Shown one piece after another: positions 51,939 to 62,605 of a stretch of 64,000 bases of DNA (position 1 is its first letter; every line of letters begins with the position of its first letter). Location: contig JARGSG010000093.1 of the NCBI GenBank assembly GCA_030374805.1, positions 62,001-126,000 of the forward strand, written 5' to 3'. The notes below the pieces were generated by a model, which was given only the letters and a program-made list of their open reading frames with translations, was not told the DNA's origin and made no database searches. The DNA is from Gracilaria gracilis. Its lineage: Eukaryota; Rhodophyta; Florideophyceae; Gracilariales; Gracilariaceae. The position numbers and the translations under genes are program-made.

Positions 51939-52915
51939 ATTCCCATAAACACACTTCGCTCGCATTCCCCGCCTTCAAACGTAGCTAATAGATTTTTCAC
52001 TGCACCCCCAATTCTTTTGCCCCACTCACCCCCCCTCTCTTCATGGTGGCGGCTAACAGCCTCGTTATATGGCGGAACTGGCGGTGGTGAAGGAGTGACT
52101 TGATTTGAGATGAGAACAACAGGTAAAATGGGAGGCGGCGCAGGGTCCTTCCCACACACTGGTGACCGAGGTGGTTGCACAGCGCTGTAGTGCGGAGAAG
52201 GCGGCACTTGCGGAGGCAGTGGATGCATTGGCTGCTGCGCCGCTCTGTGTGGCACGCACATTGGAGGTAGAATTGGTGGGCGATGCGAGGAGGAAGAGGT
52301 ATGGTGATTATGATCCTTTCGCTGAGAGGGGGCAGAAGAGGCTTCCATTTAGGCCGAGGTAGCGTCAGAAGTGCTACGAGAAGCACTACCAGCGTTTGAC
52401 CTATCAGACTTCCTTCGAGGTTCTAGCTCGGGGGAGCGCGGACCTTGATCAGTGCTATTACTGCGACTGTGACCGCGTTTTCGTCTGCGGCTGACGGGCG
52501 GGCTTGCACCAGCCTTCGGCAGTGCGTCATCACCTTGATAATCAATACCGAACCAACGATGTTTCTTAACCTCCGCAAGAGTGTAGCGCTTATCCGGATC
52601 TTTTGTGCAGAAGGCACAGAATCAGATTACTTCCTTCCCCAGGAAACGGTTTGGGGAACTTGACGTCTTCTTTCTGAATCATGCGATAGAGCACTTTGGT
52701 ATTCTCGTCGCAGAAGGGCAAAAACCCTGCGAGTAGAGCGAATAACATTATACCATAAGACCAGGCATCGAACTTGGCTCCATTACAGCTTTGCTTGTGG
52801 GGAGCAATAATTTCTGGCGCGCTACCGCACTGCGTATGAAGACGTCCCTCCGTGGTGTTAGCGCCCTTCATGGCAGACAAACCAAAATCGGTGATCTTGA
52901 GTTCACGGGAGGTTG
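51848..52915 (-). pseudogene. CIPK/SNF1-like protein kinase remnant, 5' truncated
   Basis: Only the C-terminal half of a kinase is left. The sequence begins abruptly near 52915 with SRELKITDFGLSAMKG (DFG motif). It continues through HTQCGSAPEIIAP (activation segment, APE changed), FDAWSYGIMLFALLAGFLPF and KEDVKFPKPFPG, shifts frame near 52610-52620, and resumes as FCTKDPDKRYTLAEVKKHRWF. A basic Ser/Arg-rich tail runs to a TAA (about 52349-52351), after which the frame stays open to 51848 with a Pro/His-rich tail. The ATP-binding lobe and HRD loop are missing; upstream DNA is unrelated GC-rich repetitive sequence. Non-functional. Confidence 0.75.
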
Positions 52916-53400
52916 CGAGGCACGCGACGGCGGATTGACGAGACACACGGCGCGACAGTCGTAAAGCAGTGCGTGGCGCGGCGGGCGCGGGAGTGCCAGC
53001 ACACGCTGTACAAGCCAGCCATGGCGTTCAGATGGGCCTCGAACTGCAGCAGCAACGGTGAGGCGGCCAACAGCGCCAAAATGGCGACACGTGAGATATG
53101 AGCAGCTATGGTAGCTGCTCACGCCAATGCGAGGGGGGAAAGGGGGGGTTTGGTCAATAGGTCGTGTGCGGGAACGGCAAAAGCGTTGGGCACGCGACGC
53201 ATAACATAGCGCCAAGAGCGGGCAACGCCTGGGGGGTGGGGTGGGGTTGGGTGTGGCGCAGTGGAGCGAGGCGCTAGCGGTGAAGGGTGGCACAGCGCGT
53301 CGGGGGCACGGCCGCAAGTGGGGATCACAGCCGCGCCCCAGTGCTGCCTGTCATCGCCGCCGCCGCCGCCTGTGCTGACGACGTGGTATGAGAGCAGATT
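52916..53400. other. GC-rich DNA abutting the kinase remnant
   Basis: It is unrelated to kinase sequence and open in several frames only because of its composition. It includes a G-run/GGGGTGG tract and GCC repeats near 53353. With the foldback repeats that follow, it may be an insertion that removed the kinase 5' half. Confidence 0.35.
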
Positions 53401-53521
53401 GCAGTGCAGAAAATCGCCCGGCAGCAACGCTGTGCAGCGTTGCTGCCAGGCGATTGTCCCATGCAGTGCAGACAACTGCCTGGCAGCAACGCTGTGCAGC
53501 TTTGCTGCCAGGCGATTGTCC
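53401..53521. repeat. Two tandem ~60-bp units, each a strong hairpin
   Basis: Both units start GCAGTGCAGA (53401, 53463) and end GGCGATTGTCC. In each, two long arms flank a GTGC loop. In unit 1 these are 53415-53431 and 53436-53452 (17 bp, one mismatch); in unit 2 they are 53478-53493 and 53498-53513 (16 bp, one mismatch). The arms contain GGCAGCAACGCT and its complement. Such GC-rich foldbacks suggest a miniature element or a structured RNA. Confidence 0.8.
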
Positions 53522-53540
53522 TACTCCGTGTTTGTGTACC

Positions 53541-54733
53541 CTTGGTACAGGAAAGCATAATCTTTCCTGAAAAAGGTCTCGGGAGACCCTAGAAACAGTA
53601 GCCATAGTAGCCACTCGTTTTACTGCCAAGCGCGTTTTGTCTGAGGCTACTTTTTCTACCGTAACCGCTAGAATCACAAACTTTGTGGCTATGTCTTGAA
53701 GCAAAATTTTTAAGATTCACAGCGTCATCATCAATGGATTCAGATCCTCAAAAACACAGTTAAAAAAAACACACAAAAAGAAAAAAAAACTACAACTAAA
53801 CTGTACTCCAAAAACGAACAAAGAGATGAAAGCTGTTTCCAGCTTTCAACGCCTAATCCCCAAAAATATTACCCCCAAGATGGTCAACCACATTGCTGAT
53901 CCTAATATATTCTCAACACCACCGGAAAACATTTTAAAACAAATCACAATAATTTTCACGATGTAGGACAAAAAACATGTCTTTTTGCTCATGAATGAAA
54001 CTCTCAATGTCAAACAAAGCCAAAGTATAGCTGAATACATTTTTAAACCTCTAAGTATCAGAGAAAATTGAACAAGAGCCAACATCACAGAAATTATACA
54101 AAGACATACACTATTAATACAATATTACAAAAACTCACAGCAAATAAGATTTAACCGTTTTGACCCTAAAACGTTAACGCTGTTAAGATAGCGATAACGT
54201 CAATATCTCATTGGCTCAGTATTGTAATCATTGGATGCAACATTGCCATGTGTTTCCTCGCTTATCTCTAGCTCAATAGCGATAAGCAAGGCCTGATTAT
54301 TGACGGATTGTCCAATCTATTGATTCAAAACCAATCATCAAAACCATCTTGGACGTCCATGGTCCAATTACAAGCGAAGCAAAAACACTTACACTCTCTT
54401 GCACACTGCAAACAGTTAGAAGGGGGGTACAAAAATACCTGGACTAAATGCCAATGCTTGGACGCACATATTTAATTGAAAATTAAAGATCTCGGTACTT
54501 ATACTGGATATATTTCCCAGTTTCCAATAGAGATTAACAAAAACTTTGAAACGATGTCTATCGATTTAAAAATAAATCTCATGTTCGAACTCTGCACCGT
54601 TAAAAACACAAATCTCGAGATTACGGACAGATTCTGATGTGAAACCATACAACAAGATGCAATTTCAATCCATCACTCTCTTGGACGCATAGCATTCTAT
54701 CCACTCAGTTTCACTACCATTCCGTTACAAACC
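53541..54733. other. AT-rich tract upstream of pogo transposase
   Basis: Markedly AT-rich compared with the flanks, with A-runs near 53760-53800 and no coding signal. GCTTATC/GATAAGC arms occur near 54262-54290. It may be the non-coding left part of the pogo-like element. Confidence 0.4.
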
Positions 54734-55509
54734 ATGGCCAAACAACCTAAGCAGTCGCCAGAGCCCATGATGCAAGTCCCACTCAGTGCAATAGCGACAA
54801 GAAAATACTACCGCTCTGCTGCAGCTCATTTTGGTTCATCCCTCTTCACTTTGCACAACCGACTTACCCATTACCGCAACGTGCCGGCAGGCCGTCGCTG
54901 CGGTCTGACTGATGAAAAAGAGAACAGCATTGTAGCCTTTCTACTCCGGTTTGCTGCCCGACAAAAACCGCTCACCAATCACCCTCTCCGGGAGGCCATC
55001 CAAGCTTTTTGTCAATCCCTGCCATCCGAGAGGAAGCAACAGCTAACGTTTAATTATTAGCGCGTAAGCGACTATATTCTGCGGGGCTTCCGCCGCAGGC
55101 ACAAACAAAAGCTTTCTTTTTCACGCCCTCTCTCACAGGATACAAAGCGTTTCAAGGCCGTTAACAGCGACTCATTGACTTACCACTTCGCCACAATCAC
55201 AAAATTGTTAGAGGAACACCGCATTGATGCCAGCAGAATATCCAATCTAGATGAGGTCGGAGTTACTCCGGAAAGGACGTTACTGGGGTGACCTCGCTTC
55301 GGCGTTTGTTTCCAAGACAAGGGCCACGGAACATGGTCATGAACCAGTTTTCGTTCAAACACCGCGTCACCATGATGCCCGTCGCCAGTGCGGCTGGGGA
55401 TATTGGGCCACTACTGGTAGTCTTTAGGGGCAATTGTATACCTTATAGGAAAGTGTCACGAAATGGAATAGAAGTGCAGGAAACCCCATCAGTGAACTCT
55501 CCCATGTAG
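54734..55509 (+). pseudogene. Pogo/CENP-B-type transposase pseudogene, truncated
   Basis: It starts at an ATG after CAAACC. A psq-type helix-turn-helix (YYRSAAAHFGSSLFTLHNRL) and a second CENP-B-like helix region come first, then a TAG (55058-55060). The same frame continues with YILRGFRRRHKQKLSF, LLEEHRIDASRISNLDEVG (first DDE Asp) and a TGA (55289-55291). A frame change follows with VTMMPVASAAGDIGPLLVVF, typical of DDE_1 nucleases. The rest of the nuclease is missing where the Ty3/gypsy element begins, suggesting that insertion truncated it. Confidence 0.75.
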
Positions 55510-55645
55510 TACAATGAGACCTCAATGGGTTGGTGCCACGTGGGCCTACTGCTGCGCCTTGCTGGCTGCACTGTACCCAATTGGTATTCTGTATTTTATA
55601 ATTTCTAATTTCTAATTTATAGTATAGGATAGTTTAGCATTGCTG

Positions 55646-55736
55646 GCCCATGACAGTAGGTCATGGGCACAGCCGATGACGTCATGCCCGCATGGGAGAT
55701 CGGCGTCGGTGCACCTTTTATATATTGTGGTGCACC
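55646..55736 (+). promoter_or_regulatory. Retrotransposon U3-like promoter motifs
   Basis: GCCCATGAC/GTCATGGGC inverted repeat (55646-55668), the CRE-type palindrome ATGACGTCAT (55676-55685), and GGTGCACC on both sides (55708-55715, 55729-55736) of TTTTATATATTGT, a TATA-like box. The arrangement fits a 5' LTR promoter. The primer-binding site and exact LTR ends were not identified. Confidence 0.5.
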
Positions 55737-56165
55737 TCGCCTTCCCCCTCGGATATTGTAAAGTCAGGCACCATTAGGGCAGTAACTATACCATCTTGGT
55801 CACTTGCTACTGCTACTCTATTACTATTCAGGTTTTACCGCGCGTCGACGTCTACTACCGTACACCTACACGGTCTAGACTAGTTGCCCCGCCGTTTGCC
55901 CCTGCGGGTTTCAGGTGCCCTAGTACCATACTGGTTGTGTGTTTTTCCCCTTTAGGTTGAGCCCTCGCGCGCTCCCTCTACCAGGCGGACCCCACACCTT
56001 ATCGGTATTTGTACGACATTTTGGTCTCCCGACTTAGAAGTTTCTTGGTTTTTGTCGTACCTTTACTGGTGAACAGAAGACATTCGAAAGGATTCTGGAA
56101 GTTCACACACCTATTTGGTTTCGTAGGAATACTCGCGAAGCAATTGGATACCACTATTGGTCACT

Positions 56166-58328
56166 ATGGAAAGACCTAAAAGGATTACTCGTGGCTCTAG
56201 CGCGCCACCTAGCCACAAGGGTTCTGCTGCGGCGTCAGCCGCTAAACCCATTCTGGACAATCCCGAGGAGCTGCTTCGGTAACCTCGGGCCGGAACCTCT
56301 AAGGATACGAGCGCTCAGCCACCGTTGGCTCCTGAACCTAACAAGGATTTGCCGACAACGGTTGAGAACCTTTGGCCCCAATTGGAAGATCGAGCGAAAG
56401 CTCTTTTTACCGCTACGGTTAATGAAGCTATGACCTCAATGGACATGGACGCCGTTACCCGCTTGGTGGTTGATCGAGCCGTGCACGAGCTCTCTCAACG
56501 CATACCTAAATTGGTTGAAACATACCTCTCAACGGGTGCCCGGGAGCATATCTACCGAGTGGTTCAAGACCTTTGGGTTTCCGAAGGAATGGCGGAAACA
56601 AAAACCCCTGGGGTGAATATGGTTACTCGCATACCACAAGGGATCCCTGCCGGTTCTTCCGCACCAATCAAGCCAGTTCCGGCCGATAGTGCGTACCTAC
56701 AAGGTTTAAGGCAAGGTCAAGAGGGCCATATAGAGATGGGCCCTCGAGACGTGTACTTGCCACCCATTGGAGGTAACGTTCGAAAGGACACCAAGACTGG
56801 TGGACCTGAGGACGATTCGTCTGACCCAGAAGAGGGGCGACGAAGAAGAAACCGCAAGGGTAAAGAAAGGAGGAGGAAAAAGGGAAAGAATCGCGGCTAC
56901 GACTCTGACCCCGATTCCTCGAGCTCCGATACCGATACTGGTTCATCGTCGGATGATGACCGTAAAGGTTGACGCAAGAAGAAACCGAACAGGTTGGCGA
57001 AGAAGTCGTCCAAGAGAAACCGGAAAGGTAAGAAGAAACGGTACGAGTCGTCCGACTCGGATTCGGACACCGATACAACCCTAGAGGTGCGTCAGCCGCT
57101 GAACGATATGTTCACCAAAGCGGTTGATTATAGGTCATATCGGTTGAGAAACCGATCCTCTGCTTACACCCAAGAGGTTGCGCAGAAGATCACCAAGCAC
57201 CATAAGAAGCTCAGCTTCCAGATGGGTGATACTACCTTCACAGGTGATGATCCCATTGCGGTAATTGAGTTTCTACAGAAGTTCAAGATTGCATGTGACC
57301 AAAATGGTTTTTCCGAAGGTGCTGCCATGTTGTTATTCCAGTTTTACCTTAAAGGTCAAGCTTACCACTTGCTGCAAGGCAGGCTCCGTGGAAATACCCT
57401 GGCGGTTGATGAAGAGGGGACAGAGATGTTAGAGACGTACCCAGAAGTGGTTAATTTCATGTTGGAAACTTACGCTACCGATGAGGTTATCCAGGAAGGT
57501 TACGCTGAGGTGCAGGCATATCGCCAACGCTCTAGCCAAACCGAAATGGAATTCTCGTTGGGCCTTTGGAATCTGGCCACCCGATGCGGTAATGTCTTTA
57601 CCACTAGTAGGTTGAAGTCGCTCTTTGCCGACAATGTTGACAAAGCGATCCGTTCGCAGGTACGCAATTACCTGGCGAACAACCGTACGGTGGACTATAA
57701 TGGGCTTGCCCGTTATGCCCAGGGACTAGGCGACACTCTCCGTCACGGAAAGAAGCCGTGGGCGTCCCATACCTCAAAGGATAAACCGAAACGGTCAGTA
57801 TTGGAGCTAGAAGAAAGCACTACCTCAGAGGGAGATTCGCTCATTCGCGTACCAACAGGAATGGCAGTTCATCTCGTGACTGCGCCGCAGGCTCAGTCAC
57901 GAGCCACCTCCATTGGTAATTGGTCGTCGACAGTACCACCAGCTTCGGTAAGGTCGCCACCAAGTGCGGCGAGCACTCAACAAACCTCAACGGGTGGTTC
58001 GCAAGCATCTTCATATGCTACAGCACCGACCAATCCGGTTACCCGACCTACCTCTATGGCAATGCGTGATCCCCAGACAGGTGGATTGGTTTGCTGGCTC
58101 TGTTTCTCGCCAGACCACCTGGCGAACAGATGTGACAAAATACCCCCAGGGGTGCGCGAACATCTGATCAGTGCCAGGCAGCAAAACCACCGTAACCTAT
58201 ATGGATCTGGAAAGAGGGTACAAGCTCAACCATCACCATCTCAGGTTCATCTCGTCGAGGAAACACCAATCTTGGAGAAGGACAGTCCCGCTCAGGAGGA
58301 GCAGGAAAACACCGAACGGTTAGCGTAG
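56166..58328 (+). pseudogene. Gag of Ty3/gypsy element, two nonsense codons
   Basis: One frame of 720 codons from ATG 56166 (MERPKRITRGSS) with TAA at 56280-56282 and TGA at 56970-56972. The first third is low complexity with a Ser/Asp/Lys-rich region (SSSSDTDTGSSSDDD). The capsid-like helical part (ITKHHKKLSFQMGDTTF, AIRSQVRNYLANN) follows, then a CCHC zinc knuckle CWLCFSPDHLANRC near residue 640. Gag packages element RNA and forms the particle. The pol frame lies in -1 relative to gag and is already open before the gag stop. Confidence 0.88.
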
Positions 58329-58348
58329 GGGCCACCCCTAACCGTGAA

Positions 58349-61300
58349 TTGGAAGGCCCGTCGATACCGGAACGGGAAACCTTAATGGTGGAAAAAGAAG
58401 AATCAGATGTACCCAATGTGGTGTGTCTAATGAAGTACAATAACTATAAAGTTAATGCTTCAGTAAGCTTTCTCAATTACCTACAGGTCCCCGTTGCGTG
58501 TGTACTCGATACCGGCGCCGGTCCAAATGTCCTAAACGCTCGCGTCATACCCGATGCGGTCTTGCGGAACATTCGGCCTGCCCCGACTATCAACCCGCTG
58601 GTGGACGCTAACGAGCGCCCACTGCACCCTAGAGGAATGTTAACCACTGTGGTACAACTTGGAACCTTGAAGGTGAAGCTCAATTTCTTTGTGGTGGATC
58701 GTCTGGCGACAGACTGTACCCTCGGGACCAACTTTATTGACAGACATGTCAAGGCAATTTTGCCAGGGTCCCGAACGGTCGCTCTCCGTCAAGGTGGTCG
58801 TATTGCCATACTTGGTAATACGCAGACCAAAAATGGTTGGCGTAAGAAGCCGAGGTTCAATATACCCACCGAAACGGTTTCAAACAAGATACGGCTCACC
58901 AAATTGGTTTCAATTCCGGCTATGACCCAAATGGTAGTGAATGTCTCATGCGCAGTTTCAGGATTGGTAATGCTACAGAACCATCCTAGGTTGGCAGAAA
59001 GACATCTCGCCTTGATGGCAAACGGGATTATCGACAACATCCCTAACCAATCCTTCAAGGTGTACTTGAGTAACTTTAGCAATCACATTGTTAAGTTACC
59101 CAAGAATACCACTATTGGAATCGCATTGCCGGCACCACAAGGGGTTTTCACGGTCTCACCTAATGGGTTGGGCGAGGTCGCCACCTCTAAGGAAGGGGGA
59201 GGAACAGATGCGCCATACCCTGCATATGCGCCCCCGTTATCGACAAACACCAAAATGGAACAGAAGATCGCCAATACCTTTAAGGTTAGGGATCAGGAAA
59301 AGACTATGGAACTGGACCCAGTGCGGAATTGGAGAGAGGAAGTCCAGATCGGTGCGGAGAACCAGGCTCTCCGAGACCGGATCGTCAGTCTCTTAGAAGA
59401 ATTTGAACCCATGTGGTCGGGCCGGTTGGGCCAAATTGAGGCCACAGAGCACCGTATTGATATGGTGCCTGGCTGGAAACCCATTTACCAGCAGCCTTAC
59501 CGTGCAGGTCCAAAAGCCCGGGAGGTTGAGCTCAATGAGGTCGAGAGAATGCTCCGTGAAGGTTTCATAGAACCAGCAAATGCGGACTGGGCCAGCCCTG
59601 TGGTTCTCGTCACAAAGAAGAATGATACCCGTATGCGGTTCTGTGTGGACTACAGAAGACTGAATAGTATGACCATTAGGGATTCGTACCCAATACCTAG
59701 AATGGACGAGTGTATAGATTCGTTGGGCAAGGCCAAGATCTTTACTACGCTCGATGCCAATTGTGGTTATTGGCAGATACCTATCAGGGAAGAAGACAAG
59801 GACAAAACTACGTTTACTTGCCACGCTGGGTTATTCCGCTTTACGCGTATGCCCTTTGGGTTGCGGAATGCCCCGGCTACCTTTCAGAGGGCGTTAGATA
59901 TAATCCTTTCGAAGGTGAAGTGGAGAACCGCTCTGGTATACATCGAAGATGTAATCATATATTCCAGAACGGTAGAGGAACATTTCCACCATGTTAGGGA
60001 AGTTTTGAACCTTTTGAGGGAATCTGGAGTAACGTTGAAGCTCCGCAAGTGCGAATTCTTCACCAAAGAGGTAGAATATCTTGGTCATATCATCAGCCCT
60101 GGGAGATTAGAAGTGACGCCGCGGAATATCCGGGCCGTGCAGGAGGCGAAGCCACCCACGTCCCAGACGGAAATCCGATCCTTTATAGGTTTGTGCAATG
60201 TGTACCGCCGGTTTATCAAGGGATTTGCCAGGATAGCGGCTCCTCTCAACAGGAAGATGCTGAAAGGTCAACCTACAAGGTTTGAATGTCTTACCAATGA
60301 GGAAATGGATGCGTTCGAGGCGCTGAAACATGCGCTCTTGACACCTCCCATCTTGGCATTACCCAAAGCTGGTTTACGATACACGTTGGATACTGACGCC
60401 TCGGACGCCCAAATTGGTTGTTGTCTTATGCAGGAGCAAGAAAACGGCGACAAACTACCTATAGGGTACTGGAGCCGTACTTTGCACGCTGCAGAAAAGA
60501 ACTACACAACAACCGAAAAGGAATGTCTGGCAGTGGTCTGGAGCATGTTGATGCTCCGTCCCTACCTATATGGTGAGAGGTTCACGCGTCGAACCGACCA
60601 TGATGCCCTACGGTGGATACTGGGTCTGGCCGACGCATCAGGCAGACTTGCCCGATGGCGGTTACGACTTTCAGAGTTCGAGTATGACGTACAGTACCGT
60701 CCAGGTATCAAGCACAATGTCGCAGACGCGATGTCTCGCATTACCACAGATGGTTTGGACACCGAGCCGGTAGAGGATGGTATTCCATGCTTTACCATCT
60801 CTTCCAACCCTGATGGTGATACCTTAGAAGGTTACTGGACTCTACCCGAAGAGGATACGTGGTTTAGTGATGCCATCGCTCGGGAAATACTCGCCCTCGT
60901 GGAAACAGACGTCATGCCAATCACCCGCGAGGAATTCCTGAGAGAGCAAGCGAACGATGTTTATTGCCGCTCTCTCATGGACCAAGTAGGTATGAAAGAC
61001 TCGAACTTTGAAGTCGACCGAAATGGTTTCCTGGTGAGGCGAGCTCCTATTGATGGTTCCCTTCAGAAGGTGGTGGCCAAGGTACTGCGCCCTCGGGTGC
61101 TGTACCTGGCCCACTACCCAAGGCTATCAGGACACCCTGGAGGTACGAGAATGTACTACACCTTGAGGCAAGGGTACTACTGGCCTCATATGGCTAATGA
61201 TGTATATACCTTTGTAGGTCAATGTGAATCTTGCGTACGTACCCGTGGAGGTCTCCGGAAGCACAGGAAATACTTGAAGTTATTCCCTGCAGCGGGTCCC

Positions 61301-62605
61301 CTCGAGTTCGTCGCAATAGACCTTCTGGGTCCATTACCAAAAACCACAAGGGGATATCAGTACATCATCGTAATCACCGACAGGTTCTCGAAGCTCACGC
61401 GAGGGATACCCTTGAAGGACACGAAATCGACGACCCTCGCGGTGGCGTTCTTGAACAATTGGATCTACCCGTATGGTGCACCGCTTTATTTACTTACCGA
61501 CAATGGTTCGAACTTAGCTTCGAAGTTCTTTGAAGCTGTTTGTAACCTCTTAGGTATTAAGCACTACTTCACTACTGCCTACCATCCGCAAACGAATGGG
61601 CAAATGGAGCGCTTTAACCGAACAGTGGTATCTAGGCTGCGACATTATACGGAAGAACACCAAACTGGTTGGGACGAGCTCGTGCAGCCCTTGACATATG
61701 CATATAACCTTCAGGTTCATCGAGCGACGCAAACTACGCCGTTCGATCTGATACTGTCAAGACACCCACCAGGTATTGTTGTTGAAGGGGACCCATTAGG
61801 ACAAGAAGCCGCCGGAGCGCTCACACCGTCACAGGTCAAACGGAATACCCTTTTGAGGTTGAGACGTGCTCTCAAGTATGCTGAGAGCAAGCTCACAGCA
61901 TCCCAGAAGCGGCACAAGGAGGACTACGACCGAAAGGTAACCCAAGTGGTAACGGCTACGCCGGGTCAATATGTCTTTATTGACCACCCTCCGAAAGGAG
62001 CTAAGCCACGACCGGGTGATGAGGCCGATGATGAAGCTATTGATAGAGATATCAATTCGAAGCTTCTTCCGAAATCATCGGGACCTTTCAAGGTAGTTCG
62101 AGCAACCGACCACACGGTGACGGTGAACCAAGATGGTGTAGAGAATACGATCTCTATTGACCGAATCACGGTTGCACCTCGAACGGTTCAGTACAGGTAG
62201 GAACGCGGAGAATCCGCGCGTGACCCACAAGCGGTTGCCCTGAGGACTCAGCCCCGGGAAGACGGGACACCCATCGAAGTTAATGATGACGCACAGGGTG
62301 AAGACCCAGACTACGTACCACCCGCAGGGATTACGGTTAATCCTTCAGAGGAAACACCTACCCCTAGTGGTACCGATGCTCATCTGAACCGAAGTGGTGA
62401 AAGGATACCATCGCAGGTCTCTAATGAGTTCCCAGTGGAACGCCTTGTAGGTCACCGCCGTACCCAAGAAGGTCTGAAGTACACAGTACGCTGGTATGGC
62501 TGGGGGGCTGACGGTGATACCGCCGAGCCGCCCTCAGCCATACCACACCACTTCAGGGTAAGCTACTGGAACCGAAAAGGAGAGGAAATGCCGAACGATG
62601 GGTAA
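58349..62605 (+). pseudogene. Pol polyprotein (PR-RT-RNH-INT-chromodomain), one nonsense codon
   Basis: The frame is open from before 58250 (overlapping gag in -1), so synthesis by -1 frameshifting is likely; no canonical slippery heptamer was seen. Domains: aspartic protease VACVLDTGAGPN (about 58493-58528); reverse transcriptase from about 59480 with FCVDYRRLN, MPFGLRNAP and YIEDVIIYS where YxDD is expected; RNase H TLDTDASDAQIGC; integrase zinc finger (HYPRLSGHPGG, CESCVRTRG) and the catalytic core with AIDLLGPL, LLTDNGSN and TAYHPQTNGQMERF (D, D, E all present). A TAG at 62198-62200 is followed in the same frame by a chromodomain (VRWYGWGADGDTAEPPS, HFRVSYWNRK) to 62605. The YIED change and the stop indicate inactivity. 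Confidence 0.93.

Noticed and set aside
53401..53521. CRISPR-like array
   Set aside because: Only two units, palindromic internally, no unique spacers and a eukaryotic setting.
5527..62200. Idea that all premature stops reflect C-to-T mutation (RIP-like or methylation)
   Set aside because: Every stop codon can be derived from CAA, CAG or CGA by C-to-T, so the pattern is not diagnostic without aligned copies.
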